DNA of 64,000 nucleotides. Origin: Nitrosomonadales bacterium (GTDB lineage Bacteria; Pseudomonadota; Gammaproteobacteria; Burkholderiales; Gallionellaceae). Location of the stretch: NCBI GenBank assembly GCA_016223025.1, contig JACRPU010000010.1:16537-80536 (forward strand). Reading direction: 5' to 3'. The notes under the pieces are model-generated. The model searched no databases, had not been told where the DNA came from, and saw nothing but the letters and a program-made list of their open reading frames with translations. The first letter of the stretch is position 1, and every line of letters starts with the position of its first letter. Both the position numbers and the translations under genes were made by a program. Shown piece after piece: positions 48,794 through 58,523 of this stretch.

Positions 48794-50836
48794 CTACAAC
48801 GCGCGGTAGCGTGCCAGCACTTCCTGCACCGCCTGCCCGATGGACAGGCCGGTGGTGTCGAGCAGGCCTGCTCCCGGCGCCTGTTGCAGCGGTGCCACGC
48901 TACGCTGTGAATCCCGTTCGTCGCGCGCGCGCACCTCCTGCAAAAGGGACGCGATATTAGCACTCATTCCTTTTTCCATCAACTGCTTATACCTGCGCTC
49001 GGCGCGCGCGGAGACCGATGCGGTCAGAAACACTTTCAGGGCCGCATCCGGAAACACCACCGACGCCATATCGCGCCCATCAGCAACCAGGCCGGGCGCC
49101 CGGCGGAAAGCGCGCTGCCTGTCCAGCAGCGCCGCGCGCACCGCCGGCAACGCCGCCACCTGCGACGCCATGCCGGCGCATTGCTCGGCGCGCAGTTCAT
49201 CTCCGACCTGCGCGCCATCCAGCCAGATGCCCGCCCCCTCGAAACGCATATCCATGCTCGCGGCAAGTTTGGCCAACCGGTCTTCCGCATCCGTGGGTAC
49301 GCCGCGTTTTTGCGCCGCCAGCGCCAGCAGCCGGTACAAGGCGCCGCTGTCGAGGAAATGAAAGCCCAGCGTCTTTGCCACGAGCTGCGCCACGGTGCCC
49401 TTGCCGGAAGCGGAAGGCCCGTCAATCGCGATCACCGGCACGGCCTTGGCTATCTGCGCGAAGCGCTCGAAATAATCCGGGAAGGTTTTCGCCACGCAGC
49501 CGGGATCGTTGATGCGCACGCCCGCGCCGCCGAACGCGGCGAGCGAGAAACACATCGCCATGCGGTGGTCGTCGTAGGTGTCAATAGAAGCGTGAAGGGG
49601 GAAGGGAGAAGAGGGAAGGACAGGAGGCGGCGGCGTGATACGAATAAAGTCCGCTCCATCCTCCGCCGTCGCGCCGAGCTTGCGCAACTCCGCCGCCATC
49701 GCCGCGATGCGGTCGGTCTCCTTGACGCGCCAACTGGCGATATTGCGCAGCGTGGTGGCGCCGTCGGCAAACAGCGCGACAACAGCCAGCGTCATTGCCG
49801 CATCGGGAATGTGGTTACAGTCGAGGTCTATGGCTTTGAGTTTTCCGGATTCGGGCGCGCCCGCACCCACGCAAGGATGGGGCCGACGGGTACCCGGTGC
49901 CTCCGGCAACACTCTCTCGCACTCCATCCAGTTTGGGCCCATCGTTATGCGCGCGCCCATCTTCTCCAGCGCCTCGGCAAAACGCACGTCGCCCTGCACG
50001 CTGTCGCGCCCCACGCCCTCCACGCGCACCGGCCCGCCGCCAATCGCCCCAGCCGCAAGGAAATATGAGGCGGACGAGGCATCGCCTTCCACGTAAACCG
50101 TGCCGGGACTGCTGTAACGCTGGCCGCCGGAGACAACGAAACTCTGCCACTCCCGACGTTCAACCTTGACGCCGAAGCGCGTCATCATCGCCAGCGTGAT
50201 CTCGATATAAGGTTTCGAGATCAGCTCGCCGACCACCTCAATCGCCACCGTGCGGCCCAGCAAGGGCAGCGCCATCAGCAGCCCGGTGAGGAACTGGCTG
50301 GACACATCACCGCGCACCTGAACTTTATCGCCTGTCGGCGTAGCGGGAAAAATCTCCAGCGGCGGAAACCCGCCATTACCCGAGTAACGGATGTCCGCCC
50401 CCAGCTGCCGCAACGCATCCACCAGGTCGCCGATGGGCCGCTCGTGCATGCGCGGCACACCCGATAACTCGTAATGCCCCCCCGCCAAAGCCAGTGCGGC
50501 AGTCAGCGGGCGGAACGCGGTGCCCGCATTGCCGAGAAACAGCTTCGCCTCCTTTACCGGGAAATTTCCACCGCAACCCGTCACGCGGTAAGCCTGTCCT
50601 GAGCCTTGTCGAAGGGCGTTGCCGCCCAACGATTCCACCGCAACACCCAAGGTGTGCAGCGCATCCAGCATGCGCCCGGTATCGTCGGAATGCAGCAAGT
50701 CGCGCACCTCGGTCGCGCCTTCGGACAAGGCCGCCAGCAACAGCACGCGGTTGGAAATGCTCTTCGAGCCGGGCAGGCGCACCGTGCCGCGCGCGCTTAC
50801 CAGCGGGAGAAGATCAAGAAAGTTTTCGGACGTCAT
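48794..50836 (-). CDS. aroA-cmk: EPSP synthase fused to cytidylate kinase
   Basis: One chain of about 680 residues. The N-terminal half is 3-phosphoshikimate 1-carboxyvinyltransferase of aromatic synthesis ([45 protein letters not shown]). The C-terminal half is CMP kinase ([31 protein letters not shown]). Such fusions are known in betaproteobacteria. Three short segments are foreign to the family: ALRQGSGQ (about 80-87), [17 protein letters not shown] (about 321-337) and [16 protein letters not shown] (about 408-423). The first coincides exactly with a dispersed repeat. The start may be Met1 at 50854. Confidence 0.95.
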   Translation of the reverse strand: MTSENFLDLLPLVSARGTVRLPGSKSISNRVLLLAALSEGATEVRDLLHSDDTGRMLDALHTLGVAVESLGGNALRQGSGQAYRVTGCGGNFPVKEAKLFLGNAGTAFRPLTAALALAGGHYELSGVPRMHERPIGDLVDALRQLGADIRYSGNGGFPPLEIFPATPTGDKVQVRGDVSSQFLTGLLMALPLLGRTVAIEVVGELISKPYIEITLAMMTRFGVKVERREWQSFVVSGGQRYSSPGTVYVEGDASSASYFLAAGAIGGGPVRVEGVGRDSVQGDVRFAEALEKMGARITMGPNWMECERVLPEAPGTRRPHPCVGAGAPESGKLKAIDLDCNHIPDAAMTLAVVALFADGATTLRNIASWRVKETDRIAAMAAELRKLGATAEDGADFIRITPPPPVLPSSPFPLHASIDTYDDHRMAMCFSLAAFGGAGVRINDPGCVAKTFPDYFERFAQIAKAVPVIAIDGPSASGKGTVAQLVAKTLGFHFLDSGALYRLLALAAQKRGVPTDAEDRLAKLAASMDMRFEGAGIWLDGAQVGDELRAEQCAGMASQVAALPAVRAALLDRQRAFRRAPGLVADGRDMASVVFPDAALKVFLTASVSARAERRYKQLMEKGMSANIASLLQEVRARDERDSQRSVAPLQQAPGAGLLDTTGLSIGQAVQEVLARYRAL
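50592..50618. repeat. Short dispersed repeat in frame inside aroA
   Basis: On the coding strand it reads CGCCCTTCGACAAGGCTCAG then GACAGGC. This CTTCGACAAGGCTCAGGACA type of sequence is a common intergenic repeat in many bacteria. Here it encodes ALRQGSGQ at a surface-loop position of EPSP synthase. Confidence 0.8.
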
Positions 50837-50975
50837 CGAGAGTGGATTTTGCAACGGACTGCGCTAAATGATTTTGAGGGTGGCATGATACCGTAGCGGG
50901 GAGTGGGGCGCATGGCTGGCTGCCGGTCTGCCACCGGCGAAGTTGGGTTTACCCCTCCAAGGGGAGAGGGAGTGG

Positions 50976-51868
<893 letters not shown>

Positions 51869-51872
<4 letters not shown>

Positions 51873-52459
51873 TTTGGTTTTGCCATTCCGGGCTTGCCCA
51901 GGAATCCGGCGCTTTTACTTGGCTGGATTCCGGCCTCACGCCTTCGCGGGGGCAGGCTCTGCGCGGGAATGGCGGGCTCAGGCTTTGTTGCGCCCTCATG
52001 CGCCAGCAGCCAGTGCTTGATGTCGAGCGCGTAGCCGCCGCTGCGATTCATGAAACCGCCCATGCCGGACTTACTCACCACGCGGTGGCAGGGAATGATG
52101 ATGGGAACGGGGTTGCTGCCGCAAGCCTGGCCGACCGCGCGCGGGCTTGAGCCAAGCTGCGCGGCCAGTTCGCCATACTGCCGCACCTGCCCGCGCGGAA
52201 TGGCGCACATCGCCTGCCACACCTTGTTTTGATGCGCGGTGCCGCCGAGCCTGAGCGGGAGATCGAAGCGAAAATCGGGGTCGGCAAAAAAGGCTTCCAA
52301 CTGTTCATACACGGCGCGCGCGAGCGGGTTGTCCGGAGCTTGCAGCGCGACGCCCGGCGCAAGAAATTCAATGCCGGTCAGCGCGGTTGCCTCGCAGCGG
52401 ATGCCGAGCACCCCGAAGGGAGCGGCAAGCTTGGCTTGATAGGCTGACCGGGTATTCAT
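51869..52459 (-). CDS. ogt: Methylated-DNA-protein cysteine methyltransferase
   Basis: A suicide repair protein that takes the alkyl group from O6-alkylguanine. The active-site Cys is in IIPCHRVV and the DNA-binding helix in QYGELAAQLGSSPRAVGQA. The ATG at 52459 is preferred (MNTRSAYQAKL). The last 35-40 residues (IPAQSLPPRRREAGIQPSKS and on) are not part of the family. They translate a repeat-like tract with GCGCGGGAATGGCGGG, which makes the gene run up to xerD. Confidence 0.92.
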
Positions 52460-52573
52460 GGCGCGAATCATACCGCTAATCAGCATGGCGGGCAGCCTGT
52501 CTGGCAGCGCTCCTGACGCACCACCCGGCGTGCGGGCTCGCCCCCAAGCAGTAATGCGCCCTGCCGGGCGCGC

Positions 52574-52607
52574 TAAAAAAACAACCCCGCCACGAGGGCG
52601 GGGTTGT
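52574..52607 (-). terminator. Rho-independent terminator after PEP-CTERM gene 1
   Basis: On the minus strand ACAACCCCGCC (52581-52591) pairs with GGCGGGGTTGT (52597-52607), followed by a T-run (52574-52580). It is almost identical to the terminator after PEP-CTERM gene 3 (55743-55770). Confidence 0.9.
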
Positions 52608-52671
52608 CGGGGCGCACAGCCAAATCAGCCCAAGTTTTGTTTTGCGAGCAGCCGTTACGCGGCTTGCCTGC

Positions 52672-53721
52672 TTACCCCTTCCTGCGCCGAGCCATGAAGC
52701 CCAGCAACCCCAACCCGGCCAGCAGCATGGCGTAGGTTTCCGGCTCCGGAACGGCGGACTGGTTGCAGGTATTGGTGACGGTACACCCCGGATTCAGGAT
52801 GGGTGCGGTAATAAAAATCCCATCCTCCGGCTGGTTCGGGAATGTGCCTATGAGGGTTTTACCAAATGAAGTGCCATTCCAGGATATTTGGTACATACGG
52901 TGGGTCGTCTCCTCGGTAATAACCGCGTCACCCAGAAAAGAAGAAAACTCGCTTGCCCCGGCCTTGATCACATTAAGGCTATAGTTGGCCGCATAAAAAC
53001 CTTCGAGCGGGTTGCCGCTGTTACCCAGGTCTGTTGGGACAAAACTGAGCATTTCCGGGACGCTGAACTGGAGCCCCAAGTCAGTTTTTACGCCGGTTGA
53101 CGTGATCGCATTGAGCCTCCCCGTTCCTTCCGAAACCACCACCAGCGTATGGGCGGAAATGTTGCCGAACTGCTGCGGCGCAAAATCCAGCCCTTCGGCA
53201 TCGCCGCCCACATTGGCCAGCAAAGTGGCAGCCCCCGTGTTGTTTACCGTGTACACATTGCCGACGGATGTCGTCACGAGCATGTTATTGCCGTAACTGC
53301 CGAATGGGTCAAAGGCGATCCCGCGGACGCCGCCACTCAGGCCGGAGGCAAACAGCGACTGGGTTGATCCATCGTTGGAGAAGCGGTAAATATTGCCATA
53401 AGATTGCGACCCGGCGAACACGTCCCTCAACCCGAACCCGCCCAAACCGAGCGAACTGGAAACATATATTTCACCAACGCTTCCGCTTGAAAGGGGTATG
53501 GGCGCCCCGAATGCCTGGCGATTCCCGCCGCTCAGATCGGTCTGATAAAGCTGGTTGTTAAAATAGTTCGATCCGACGAATTTGTTTCCCGCATAGGAAA
53601 ACCCGATGGGCTGGCCTCCCGTATTGGGGACAAATGTAGTGAACGCGACCTGCGCAAGCGCGCTGCCTGTCCAAAGCAGGCCAAGACTTCCAATCAGGGC
53701 TGCTGCGAGTTTAGTTTTCAT
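52672..53721 (-). CDS. PEP-CTERM sorted exported protein 1
   Basis: A secreted protein of 349 residues from ATG 53721 (AAAGGCCTGAC upstream). It has a signal peptide (LAAALIGSLGLLWTGSALAQ) and a body rich in Gly/Asn/Ser with beta-propeller-like repeats (IYRFSNDGS, VYTVNNTGAATLLANVGGDA). The C-terminal exosortase signal is [16 protein letters not shown] followed by a basic MARRRKG end. The exosortase EpsH/XrtA is not in the window. Such proteins usually belong to the extracellular matrix. Confidence 0.9.
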   Translation of the reverse strand: MKTKLAAALIGSLGLLWTGSALAQVAFTTFVPNTGGQPIGFSYAGNKFVGSNYFNNQLYQTDLSGGNRQAFGAPIPLSSGSVGEIYVSSSLGLGGFGLRDVFAGSQSYGNIYRFSNDGSTQSLFASGLSGGVRGIAFDPFGSYGNNMLVTTSVGNVYTVNNTGAATLLANVGGDAEGLDFAPQQFGNISAHTLVVVSEGTGRLNAITSTGVKTDLGLQFSVPEMLSFVPTDLGNSGNPLEGFYAANYSLNVIKAGASEFSSFLGDAVITEETTHRMYQISWNGTSFGKTLIGTFPNQPEDGIFITAPILNPGCTVTNTCNQSAVPEPETYAMLLAGLGLLGFMARRRKG

Positions 53722-53845
53722 GTCAGGCCTTTCTATCAAGTTAACGCTCGTTTCGAGCATCGTTACGCCGCACAATGCCACCACATTTTTCGCAAGAATA
53801 ATGCCGAATAATGGGGTGGCAGTTTCCCGTTCCCGTGCCGCCGCA

Positions 53846-54739
53846 TTACGCGCCTTGCTTCCTGCGCCGAGCCATGAAGCCCATCAACCCCAACCCGGCC
53901 AGCAGCATGGCGTAGGTTTCCGGTTCCGGGACGGCTTGCGTCGGCGTGTAATTCCCCTGGAGGCCCATCACGCCGTTGATTTCGTTATCGCCATCACTTT
54001 GCAGCGCACCCGGCCCACCCCAGACGATGGAGGCATACTGGAAAGTTGCAGATGTTCCGGTGCCGACGGCATAAACAAAACCGTCCCACAGCACGCTGGT
54101 GTCGCTGTAGATGCCTTCGAGCCAGACGCGCTCGGTAACTGCTTGCGTCCAGTTGATCTTGTCATTCGACAGGTAAACGGTTGACTCGATCGCTTCCAAC
54201 GGGAGCGGGCCATGGTCAATGCTGTTGAAGATCGCGGCCTTGCTTGCCCCGAAGCCCAAATCGAAGATGGTGTGGCCGACCACGTTATCGGTCTGGACCC
54301 AGTGTTGGTCAATACCGTTCGCGCCCGTCGCAGCTCCACTGCCGCTGTAGGAGTAGTTGTAGGTGCCTTGGTTCCCGCCGTTGTTGACGAGAGGCTGATC
54401 CAGCGAAGTGCCGTATGTGCCATAGCCTGGATTGGCCAGAACATCAACATTGTTGTACTTGATCAACGAAGCTCCGGTATAGCCCGCAGCATTGAAATAT
54501 CCGTCATCCAGCAACTGGTTGGTAACTACTTGCCCGCGGGTCGTGGCGTTGTTGGCACCATAGTACAATTGCGCAAAGGTGCCGACCGTGGAACCCTGCC
54601 AATTGCGCGGATCGTTCGGATCAGTAACGAGTGCGGCCGATGCTGTTTGAGCCAGCACCAAACCGGCGATGAGTGTAGCCGCCTTCACGCCTTGTGCTGG
54701 CACCAATCCGGCCACGTTTTTCCTTAAAAATTTTTGCAT
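53846..54739 (-). CDS. PEP-CTERM sorted exported protein 2
   Basis: 297 residues with a signal peptide (ATLIAGLVLAQTASAA) and a Tyr/Asn/Gly-rich passenger domain unrelated to its neighbours (HTIFDLGFGASKAAIF, STVYLSNDKINWTQAV). The tail is [16 protein letters not shown] plus MARRRKQGA. AAGGGGGCGAT lies just before the ATG. Same strand as genes 1 and 3. Confidence 0.9.
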   Translation of the reverse strand: MQKFLRKNVAGLVPAQGVKAATLIAGLVLAQTASAALVTDPNDPRNWQGSTVGTFAQLYYGANNATTRGQVVTNQLLDDGYFNAAGYTGASLIKYNNVDVLANPGYGTYGTSLDQPLVNNGGNQGTYNYSYSGSGAATGANGIDQHWVQTDNVVGHTIFDLGFGASKAAIFNSIDHGPLPLEAIESTVYLSNDKINWTQAVTERVWLEGIYSDTSVLWDGFVYAVGTGTSATFQYASIVWGGPGALQSDGDNEINGVMGLQGNYTPTQAVPEPETYAMLLAGLGLMGFMARRRKQGA

Positions 54740-54828
54740 ATCGCCCCCTTAACGAGTTAATAAATCCCCGATTGAAATTTCAACACCCCTTTCAGTTCAC
54801 TTCATAAACTTCGGGAGCCCCACGCTGG

Positions 54829-54887
54829 ACTATACTGATTTCCGCAATAAATGATACTGTACTGAAGTACAGGTACACAATAACCGC
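54829..54887. repeat. 59-bp perfect direct repeat, copy 1
   Basis: ACTATACTGATTTCCGCAAT through GGTACACAATAACCGC is identical to 56738-56796. Inside is an inverted repeat TACTGTAC-TGAA-GTACAGGTA. The two copies bracket about 1.9 kb that includes the group II intron and PEP-CTERM gene 3. Confidence 0.95.
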
Positions 54888-55066
54888 TCCACCGCCACAG
54901 AGAGATTGGGGTGAAGGAAAGCGTGCCGCCTGCGGCGAGTTTCGAGGAATGGCCAAACCTGCGTGCGCTTATATTGCTTCCCCTGAAAGTTATTGCCACC
55001 ATCCGCAAGCTTCAGGATTGCTTGGGATAATTCCAGACCGAACGTGAGGTATTTCAGATTTTCCGG
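54888..55066. other. Sequence downstream of the intron, no recognised gene
   Basis: An open frame on the minus strand runs out of the intron's end through LKYLTFGLELSQAILKLADG and then into TTCCTCGAAACTCGCC-type repeat DNA like that near 4924. It has no family resemblance. It is probably the intron's 3' exon, not a gene. Confidence 0.4.
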
Positions 55067-55739
55067 ATCGGGATAGGGGTCGAGGTCGCCCTCGCCGTCC
55101 TCCCACAACACCGGACGTACGGATCATGTATCCGGTGTTTACTGGCTACTGAGTTTCCTCAGCGAGCTTTGTTCCGTTCATCGCTTCCCTGTCGGTCAAT
55201 AGGCACCGGCGGCCACCTTCAAGACTTCCGGTCTCTCCCGTATAACCGTAGGCCCTCTATTGCCAGAGGCTTCTACCCTGCCCGCGCAGAGAACACGCGT
55301 GACTATCCACTCATGTCAGGTTCAGCCCTTCGCCACTCCGGTTTCGAGCAGCTACTATGGCGTCTGCTGACTCCCATCACCCCATCCCGACACCTCTCGA
55401 TGTCAGTAGCACGAGGCAGGATAATGGGTATCCCAAGGTAATTCGCGCGACCTTCATGCTTATGCCCGTCGTATCTACGTCACAGCGTTCTGTGCAAGTA
55501 TTGGGCTTTGACGATAATGGCCGCCTCACCCCGCTGCACCGCCTAATCCGCTTCCTGTTCGTCAGGCCAGCACTTTGCCTTCAGCTTCCTTCAGATTCCG
55601 CCTCGCGACGGACACCCTTGCCGTTCAGCTAACACTTCCCCTTGCCGGGTGTGTAGAGGACTCTCACCTCCAAGTCACTCAGTTGGCCACCACAGCCAAC
55701 CAAGTTGCGCTTGCGCGCAACGCGCCATGCCTGGCGCAC
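55067..55739 (-). mobile_element. ORF-less group II intron (class C-like)
   Basis: Read on the minus strand, the element begins GTGCGCCAGGCATGGCGC (5' end, from 55739). It continues through the domain I landmarks GGTGAGAGTCCTCTACACAC, AGCTGAACGGCAAGGGTG and GGCCTGACGAACAGGAAG. A domain V-like hairpin, CACCGGATACATGATCCG then TACGTCCGGTG, lies near 55112-55143. It ends CCCCTATCCCGAT at 55067. At about 673 bases it has no reverse transcriptase; a stub ATGAACGGAACAAAGCTCGC may mark the lost reading frame. Its 5' end lies just past a terminator T-run, the insertion preference of class C introns. Confidence 0.72.
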
Positions 55740-55742
55740 CCA

Positions 55743-55770
55743 CAAAAAACCCCGCCACAAGGGCGGGGTT
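55743..55770 (-). terminator. Terminator of PEP-CTERM gene 3, intron insertion site
   Basis: On the minus strand AACCCCGCC (55748-55756) pairs with GGCGGGGTT (55762-55770), followed by a T-run (55743-55747). The group II intron starts four bases further on. Confidence 0.9.
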
Positions 55771-55789
55771 GTCGGAGCGTACAGCCAAA

Positions 55790-56425
55790 TCAGCCCAGAT
55801 TTTGTTTTCTGCGGCGCGCCGTGAAGCCCAGCAAGCCAAGCCCGGCCAGCAGCATGGCGTAGGTTTCTGGCTCAGGGACAGCAGAAACCCCATTTGCATC
55901 TGTTAACAAAATGTTATCAAAATAAGCATTGCCTGCTACTGGGTCTGAACCACTAAAGTCTTCAAGCATTAAATGGATCGGTCCCGATGTGGTAAAAGTA
56001 TAACTGTAATGATGCCAAGAGTTATCACCGGCCAAGATAGAAACACCACCATAATTCGTATCGGATCCAGCTAGCCAGACATGGTTGCCGGGTAATCCGT
56101 AGCTATATCCTATAAACCCGCCGGATTCACTATTGGTTCCGTAATAATCGAACTGCAAGATATATTGATTGCCTGTTGTTGAAAAAGAAGTGTTCGTTCT
56201 AAAAATATCACCGCCAGAATTTAATGCCACGAAATTCAATACATTGTTTGCTGCGCCACTAGGATCAGCAACAATTTGTCCATTATGTCCACCGCCGGAT
56301 TTCCCAACCCAACCAGCCAGGTTAGTCTCAAAATTCTCCGAATAAAGTGTTGCAGCTTCTGAAGGTGATACACCAAGCGTGCAAAGTATAGGTAATACTA
56401 AAATCCCTCTTGCCCATCTTTTCAT
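55790..56425 (-). CDS. PEP-CTERM sorted exported protein 3
   Basis: 211 residues with a signal peptide ([18 protein letters not shown]) and a compact beta-sandwich-like passenger ([19 protein letters not shown] to [20 protein letters not shown]), reminiscent of carbohydrate-binding folds. The tail is [16 protein letters not shown] plus [10 protein letters not shown]. Its coding DNA is AT-richer than the tail. The passenger is unrelated to genes 1 and 2. Confidence 0.9.
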   Translation of the reverse strand: MKRWARGILVLPILCTLGVSPSEAATLYSENFETNLAGWVGKSGGGHNGQIVADPSGAANNVLNFVALNSGGDIFRTNTSFSTTGNQYILQFDYYGTNSESGGFIGYSYGLPGNHVWLAGSDTNYGGVSILAGDNSWHHYSYTFTTSGPIHLMLEDFSGSDPVAGNAYFDNILLTDANGVSAVPEPETYAMLLAGLGLLGFTARRRKQNLG

Positions 56426-56464
56426 TTTATTCCCCTATATCAGGATTTAATCTTTAACGAGTCA

Positions 56465-56540
56465 ACTCTTCACATTTATTGAGCAGATTTCCGTAGGTGC
56501 GAATAAATTCGCACCTACGTTTGGTTCCGGCTCGTCCGGC
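56465..56540. repeat. Flanked hairpin repeat, copy 2
   Basis: ACTCTTCACATTTATTGAGC (from 56465) and GTTTGGTTCCGGCTCGTCCG (from 56519) flank the palindrome at 56493-56518 (GTAGGTGCGAAT/ATTCGCACCTAC). The flanks match 24883-24982, where a different palindrome sits. Confidence 0.8.
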
Positions 56541-56557
56541 TTAGGACCTTTTTCAAT

Positions 56558-56652
56558 TCGTCACTCCCGCGAAGGCGGGAACCCAGCTTGTTGATTTGAC
56601 TTGGCTCCCGCCTACGCGGGAGCGACGAAATATGAATTTTTAGTGGTGCCCT
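56558..56652. repeat. Inverted GGCGGGA-type repeats and a solitary MITE arm
   Basis: TCGTCACTCCCGCGAAGGCG (56558) and CTCCCGCCTACGCGGGAGCG (56605) form an inverted pair. Next to it GAATTTTTAGTGGTGCCCT (about 56633-56651) matches one arm of the palindrome at 985-1128. The rest of the gap from 56426 to 56808 holds the second 59-bp repeat and nothing else recognised. Confidence 0.7.
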
Positions 56653-56737
56653 ACAAATGAGCCAGCCCAAATCTAGCGAAGTCCTATGTGCAAAAATTAT
56701 TACCATCTATCCATAAGCCGCTGACGCTTTGGGAGAA

Positions 56738-56796
56738 ACTATACTGATTTCCGCAATAAATGATACTGTACTGAAGTACAGGTACACAATAACCGC
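56738..56796. repeat. 59-bp perfect direct repeat, copy 2
   Basis: Identical to 54829-54887. It ends 12 bases before the hoxX start codon, so it forms the immediate upstream region of hoxX. Confidence 0.95.
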
Positions 56797-56808
56797 CCCT
56801 GAGCCAAC

Positions 56809-58497
56809 GTGCGCATCCTGTTCCTGACCCACAGCTTCAACAGCCTCGCCCAGCGCCTGTTCGTGGACTTGACCGAAGCGGGGCACGAAATTTCCATCGA
56901 GTTCGACATCGCCGATTCCGTGGCCGTGGAAGCGGTGGCGCTGTATCGGCCCGACATCATCCTGGCGCCTTTTCTCAAACGCGCGATTCCCGAAGTGGTG
57001 TGGCGCGACAAGCCGTGCCTGGTGGTACACCCTGGCATCATCGGGGATCGCGGGCCTTCCGCGCTGGATTGGGCCATCCAGCGCGGGGAAAGCGCATGGG
57101 GCGCGACCGTGCTGCAAGCGAACGAAGTTATGGACGGGGGCAACATCTGGGCGGCGGAAACCTTTCCGGTGAGTTTGGAGAAAAAAAGCAGCCTGTACCG
57201 CAACCAGGTGACGGAAGCGGCCAGCAAGGCGGTCGCGGCGGCTCTGGCGCGCTATCTTGACGGGAAATTCCAGCCCTGCCCATCGGAAAAATGGCCGGAT
57301 GTGCGCGGAAAGGATCACCCTCTCATGCGGCAGGCCGACCGGAAAATCAACTGGGAATCGGACGACACGCGCACGGTACTGCGCAAGATTCATGCGGCGG
57401 ATGGTTTCCCCGGCGTGCGCGACGAACTCTTCGGCGCGCCCTGTTTTCTTTTCGATGCCCATGCCGATCCGGAAATGGCGGGGCGCCCGGGCGCGCTGCT
57501 GGGCTGGCGCGGCCACGGCGCGGTAAGAGCCACGCGCGATGGCGCGGTGCGCATCGGGCATGTGCGCAGGCCTGATGGCGAACACACTTTCAAGCTGCCC
57601 GCATCCGTTGCTTTTGCTTCCGAGTTGGAGAGCCTTCCGCTGCTGGATGATGCCGGCGCGGACGGCATCCGCTACGAGGAAGCGGAGAGTGTTGGCTATC
57701 TGTATTTCGATTTCTACAACGGCGCCATGTCCACGGAACAGTGCCAGCGCATCCTGGCGGCCTACCGGCAAGCCTGCGCGCGCCCGACGCGGGTCATCGC
57801 GCTCATGGGCGGAGAGGACTTCTGGTCGAACGGAATACACCTCAACATGATAGAAGCGGCCGACAGCCCGGCGGATGAATCCATGAGGAATATCCGTGCC
57901 ATGGACGATCTGGCCGAGGCCATCCTCCGCACCACCAGCCATTTGACCATCGCGGCGCTCGCGGCCAACGCCGGGGCGGGTGGCGCATTCCTCGCATTGG
58001 CCGCCGACCAGGTCTGGGTGCGACCGGGCATTGTGCTCAATCCGCACTATAAAAACATGGGCAATCTCTACGGCTCCGAGTTCTGGACCTACACACTGCC
58101 CAGGCGCGTCGGCGCGGAGCAAGCGGTGAGCATCACGCAAAACCGTCTCCCGCTCGGCGGCGCGCAAGCCTTGCGCATGGGGATCGCGGATGCGTGCTTT
58201 GGGGTGGATGCGGCTTCCTTCCGCAGCGAAGCGAGGAAACGCGCTTCGGCGTTAGCCGCCCTGCCCGGCTACGGCGAGCGCCTCGCCGCCAAAACCGAAA
58301 CGCGCCGGTGCGATGAAGCCATCAAGCCGCTCGCGCAATACCGCGACCACGAGCTGGCAGAAATGCAACGCAACTTTTACGGCTTCGATCCGAGCTACCA
58401 CTATGCGCGCTACCAGTTCGTACACAAAACGCCCCATGCCTGGACGCCGAGGCATTTGTGCAGACATCGGGATATCATGCAGAAGCAGGTGCAATAA
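56809..58497 (+). CDS. hoxX: Hydrogenase maturation protein HoxX/HypX
   Basis: Makes the CO ligand of [NiFe]-hydrogenase from formyl-tetrahydrofolate under air. It has 562 residues, full length. The N-terminal formyl-transferase-like part has VHPGIIGDRGPSALDWAIQR. The C-terminal enoyl-CoA-hydratase-like part has YLYFDFYNGAMSTEQCQRI, LMGGEDFWSNGIHLNMIEAA and NPHYKNMGNLYGSEFWTYTL. The GTG start has no strong ribosome-binding site and sits right after the 59-bp repeat. No hydrogenase structural or hyp genes are nearby. Confidence 0.93.
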   Translation: MRILFLTHSFNSLAQRLFVDLTEAGHEISIEFDIADSVAVEAVALYRPDIILAPFLKRAIPEVVWRDKPCLVVHPGIIGDRGPSALDWAIQRGESAWGATVLQANEVMDGGNIWAAETFPVSLEKKSSLYRNQVTEAASKAVAAALARYLDGKFQPCPSEKWPDVRGKDHPLMRQADRKINWESDDTRTVLRKIHAADGFPGVRDELFGAPCFLFDAHADPEMAGRPGALLGWRGHGAVRATRDGAVRIGHVRRPDGEHTFKLPASVAFASELESLPLLDDAGADGIRYEEAESVGYLYFDFYNGAMSTEQCQRILAAYRQACARPTRVIALMGGEDFWSNGIHLNMIEAADSPADESMRNIRAMDDLAEAILRTTSHLTIAALAANAGAGGAFLALAADQVWVRPGIVLNPHYKNMGNLYGSEFWTYTLPRRVGAEQAVSITQNRLPLGGAQALRMGIADACFGVDAASFRSEARKRASALAALPGYGERLAAKTETRRCDEAIKPLAQYRDHELAEMQRNFYGFDPSYHYARYQFVHKTPHAWTPRHLCRHRDIMQKQVQ

Positions 58498-58523
58498 TCG
58501 AAGGATGGTGCGATTTTCGCGAG

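Noticed and set aside
54830..55111. 93-codon frame on the minus strand across the intron 3' end
   Set aside because: It begins inside the domain V-like hairpin region and ends in the 59-bp repeat; no conserved protein is apparent.
55169..55862. Several short plus-strand frames at 55169-55862
   Set aside because: They lie over the structured RNA of the group II intron on the opposite strand and have no protein-like conservation.
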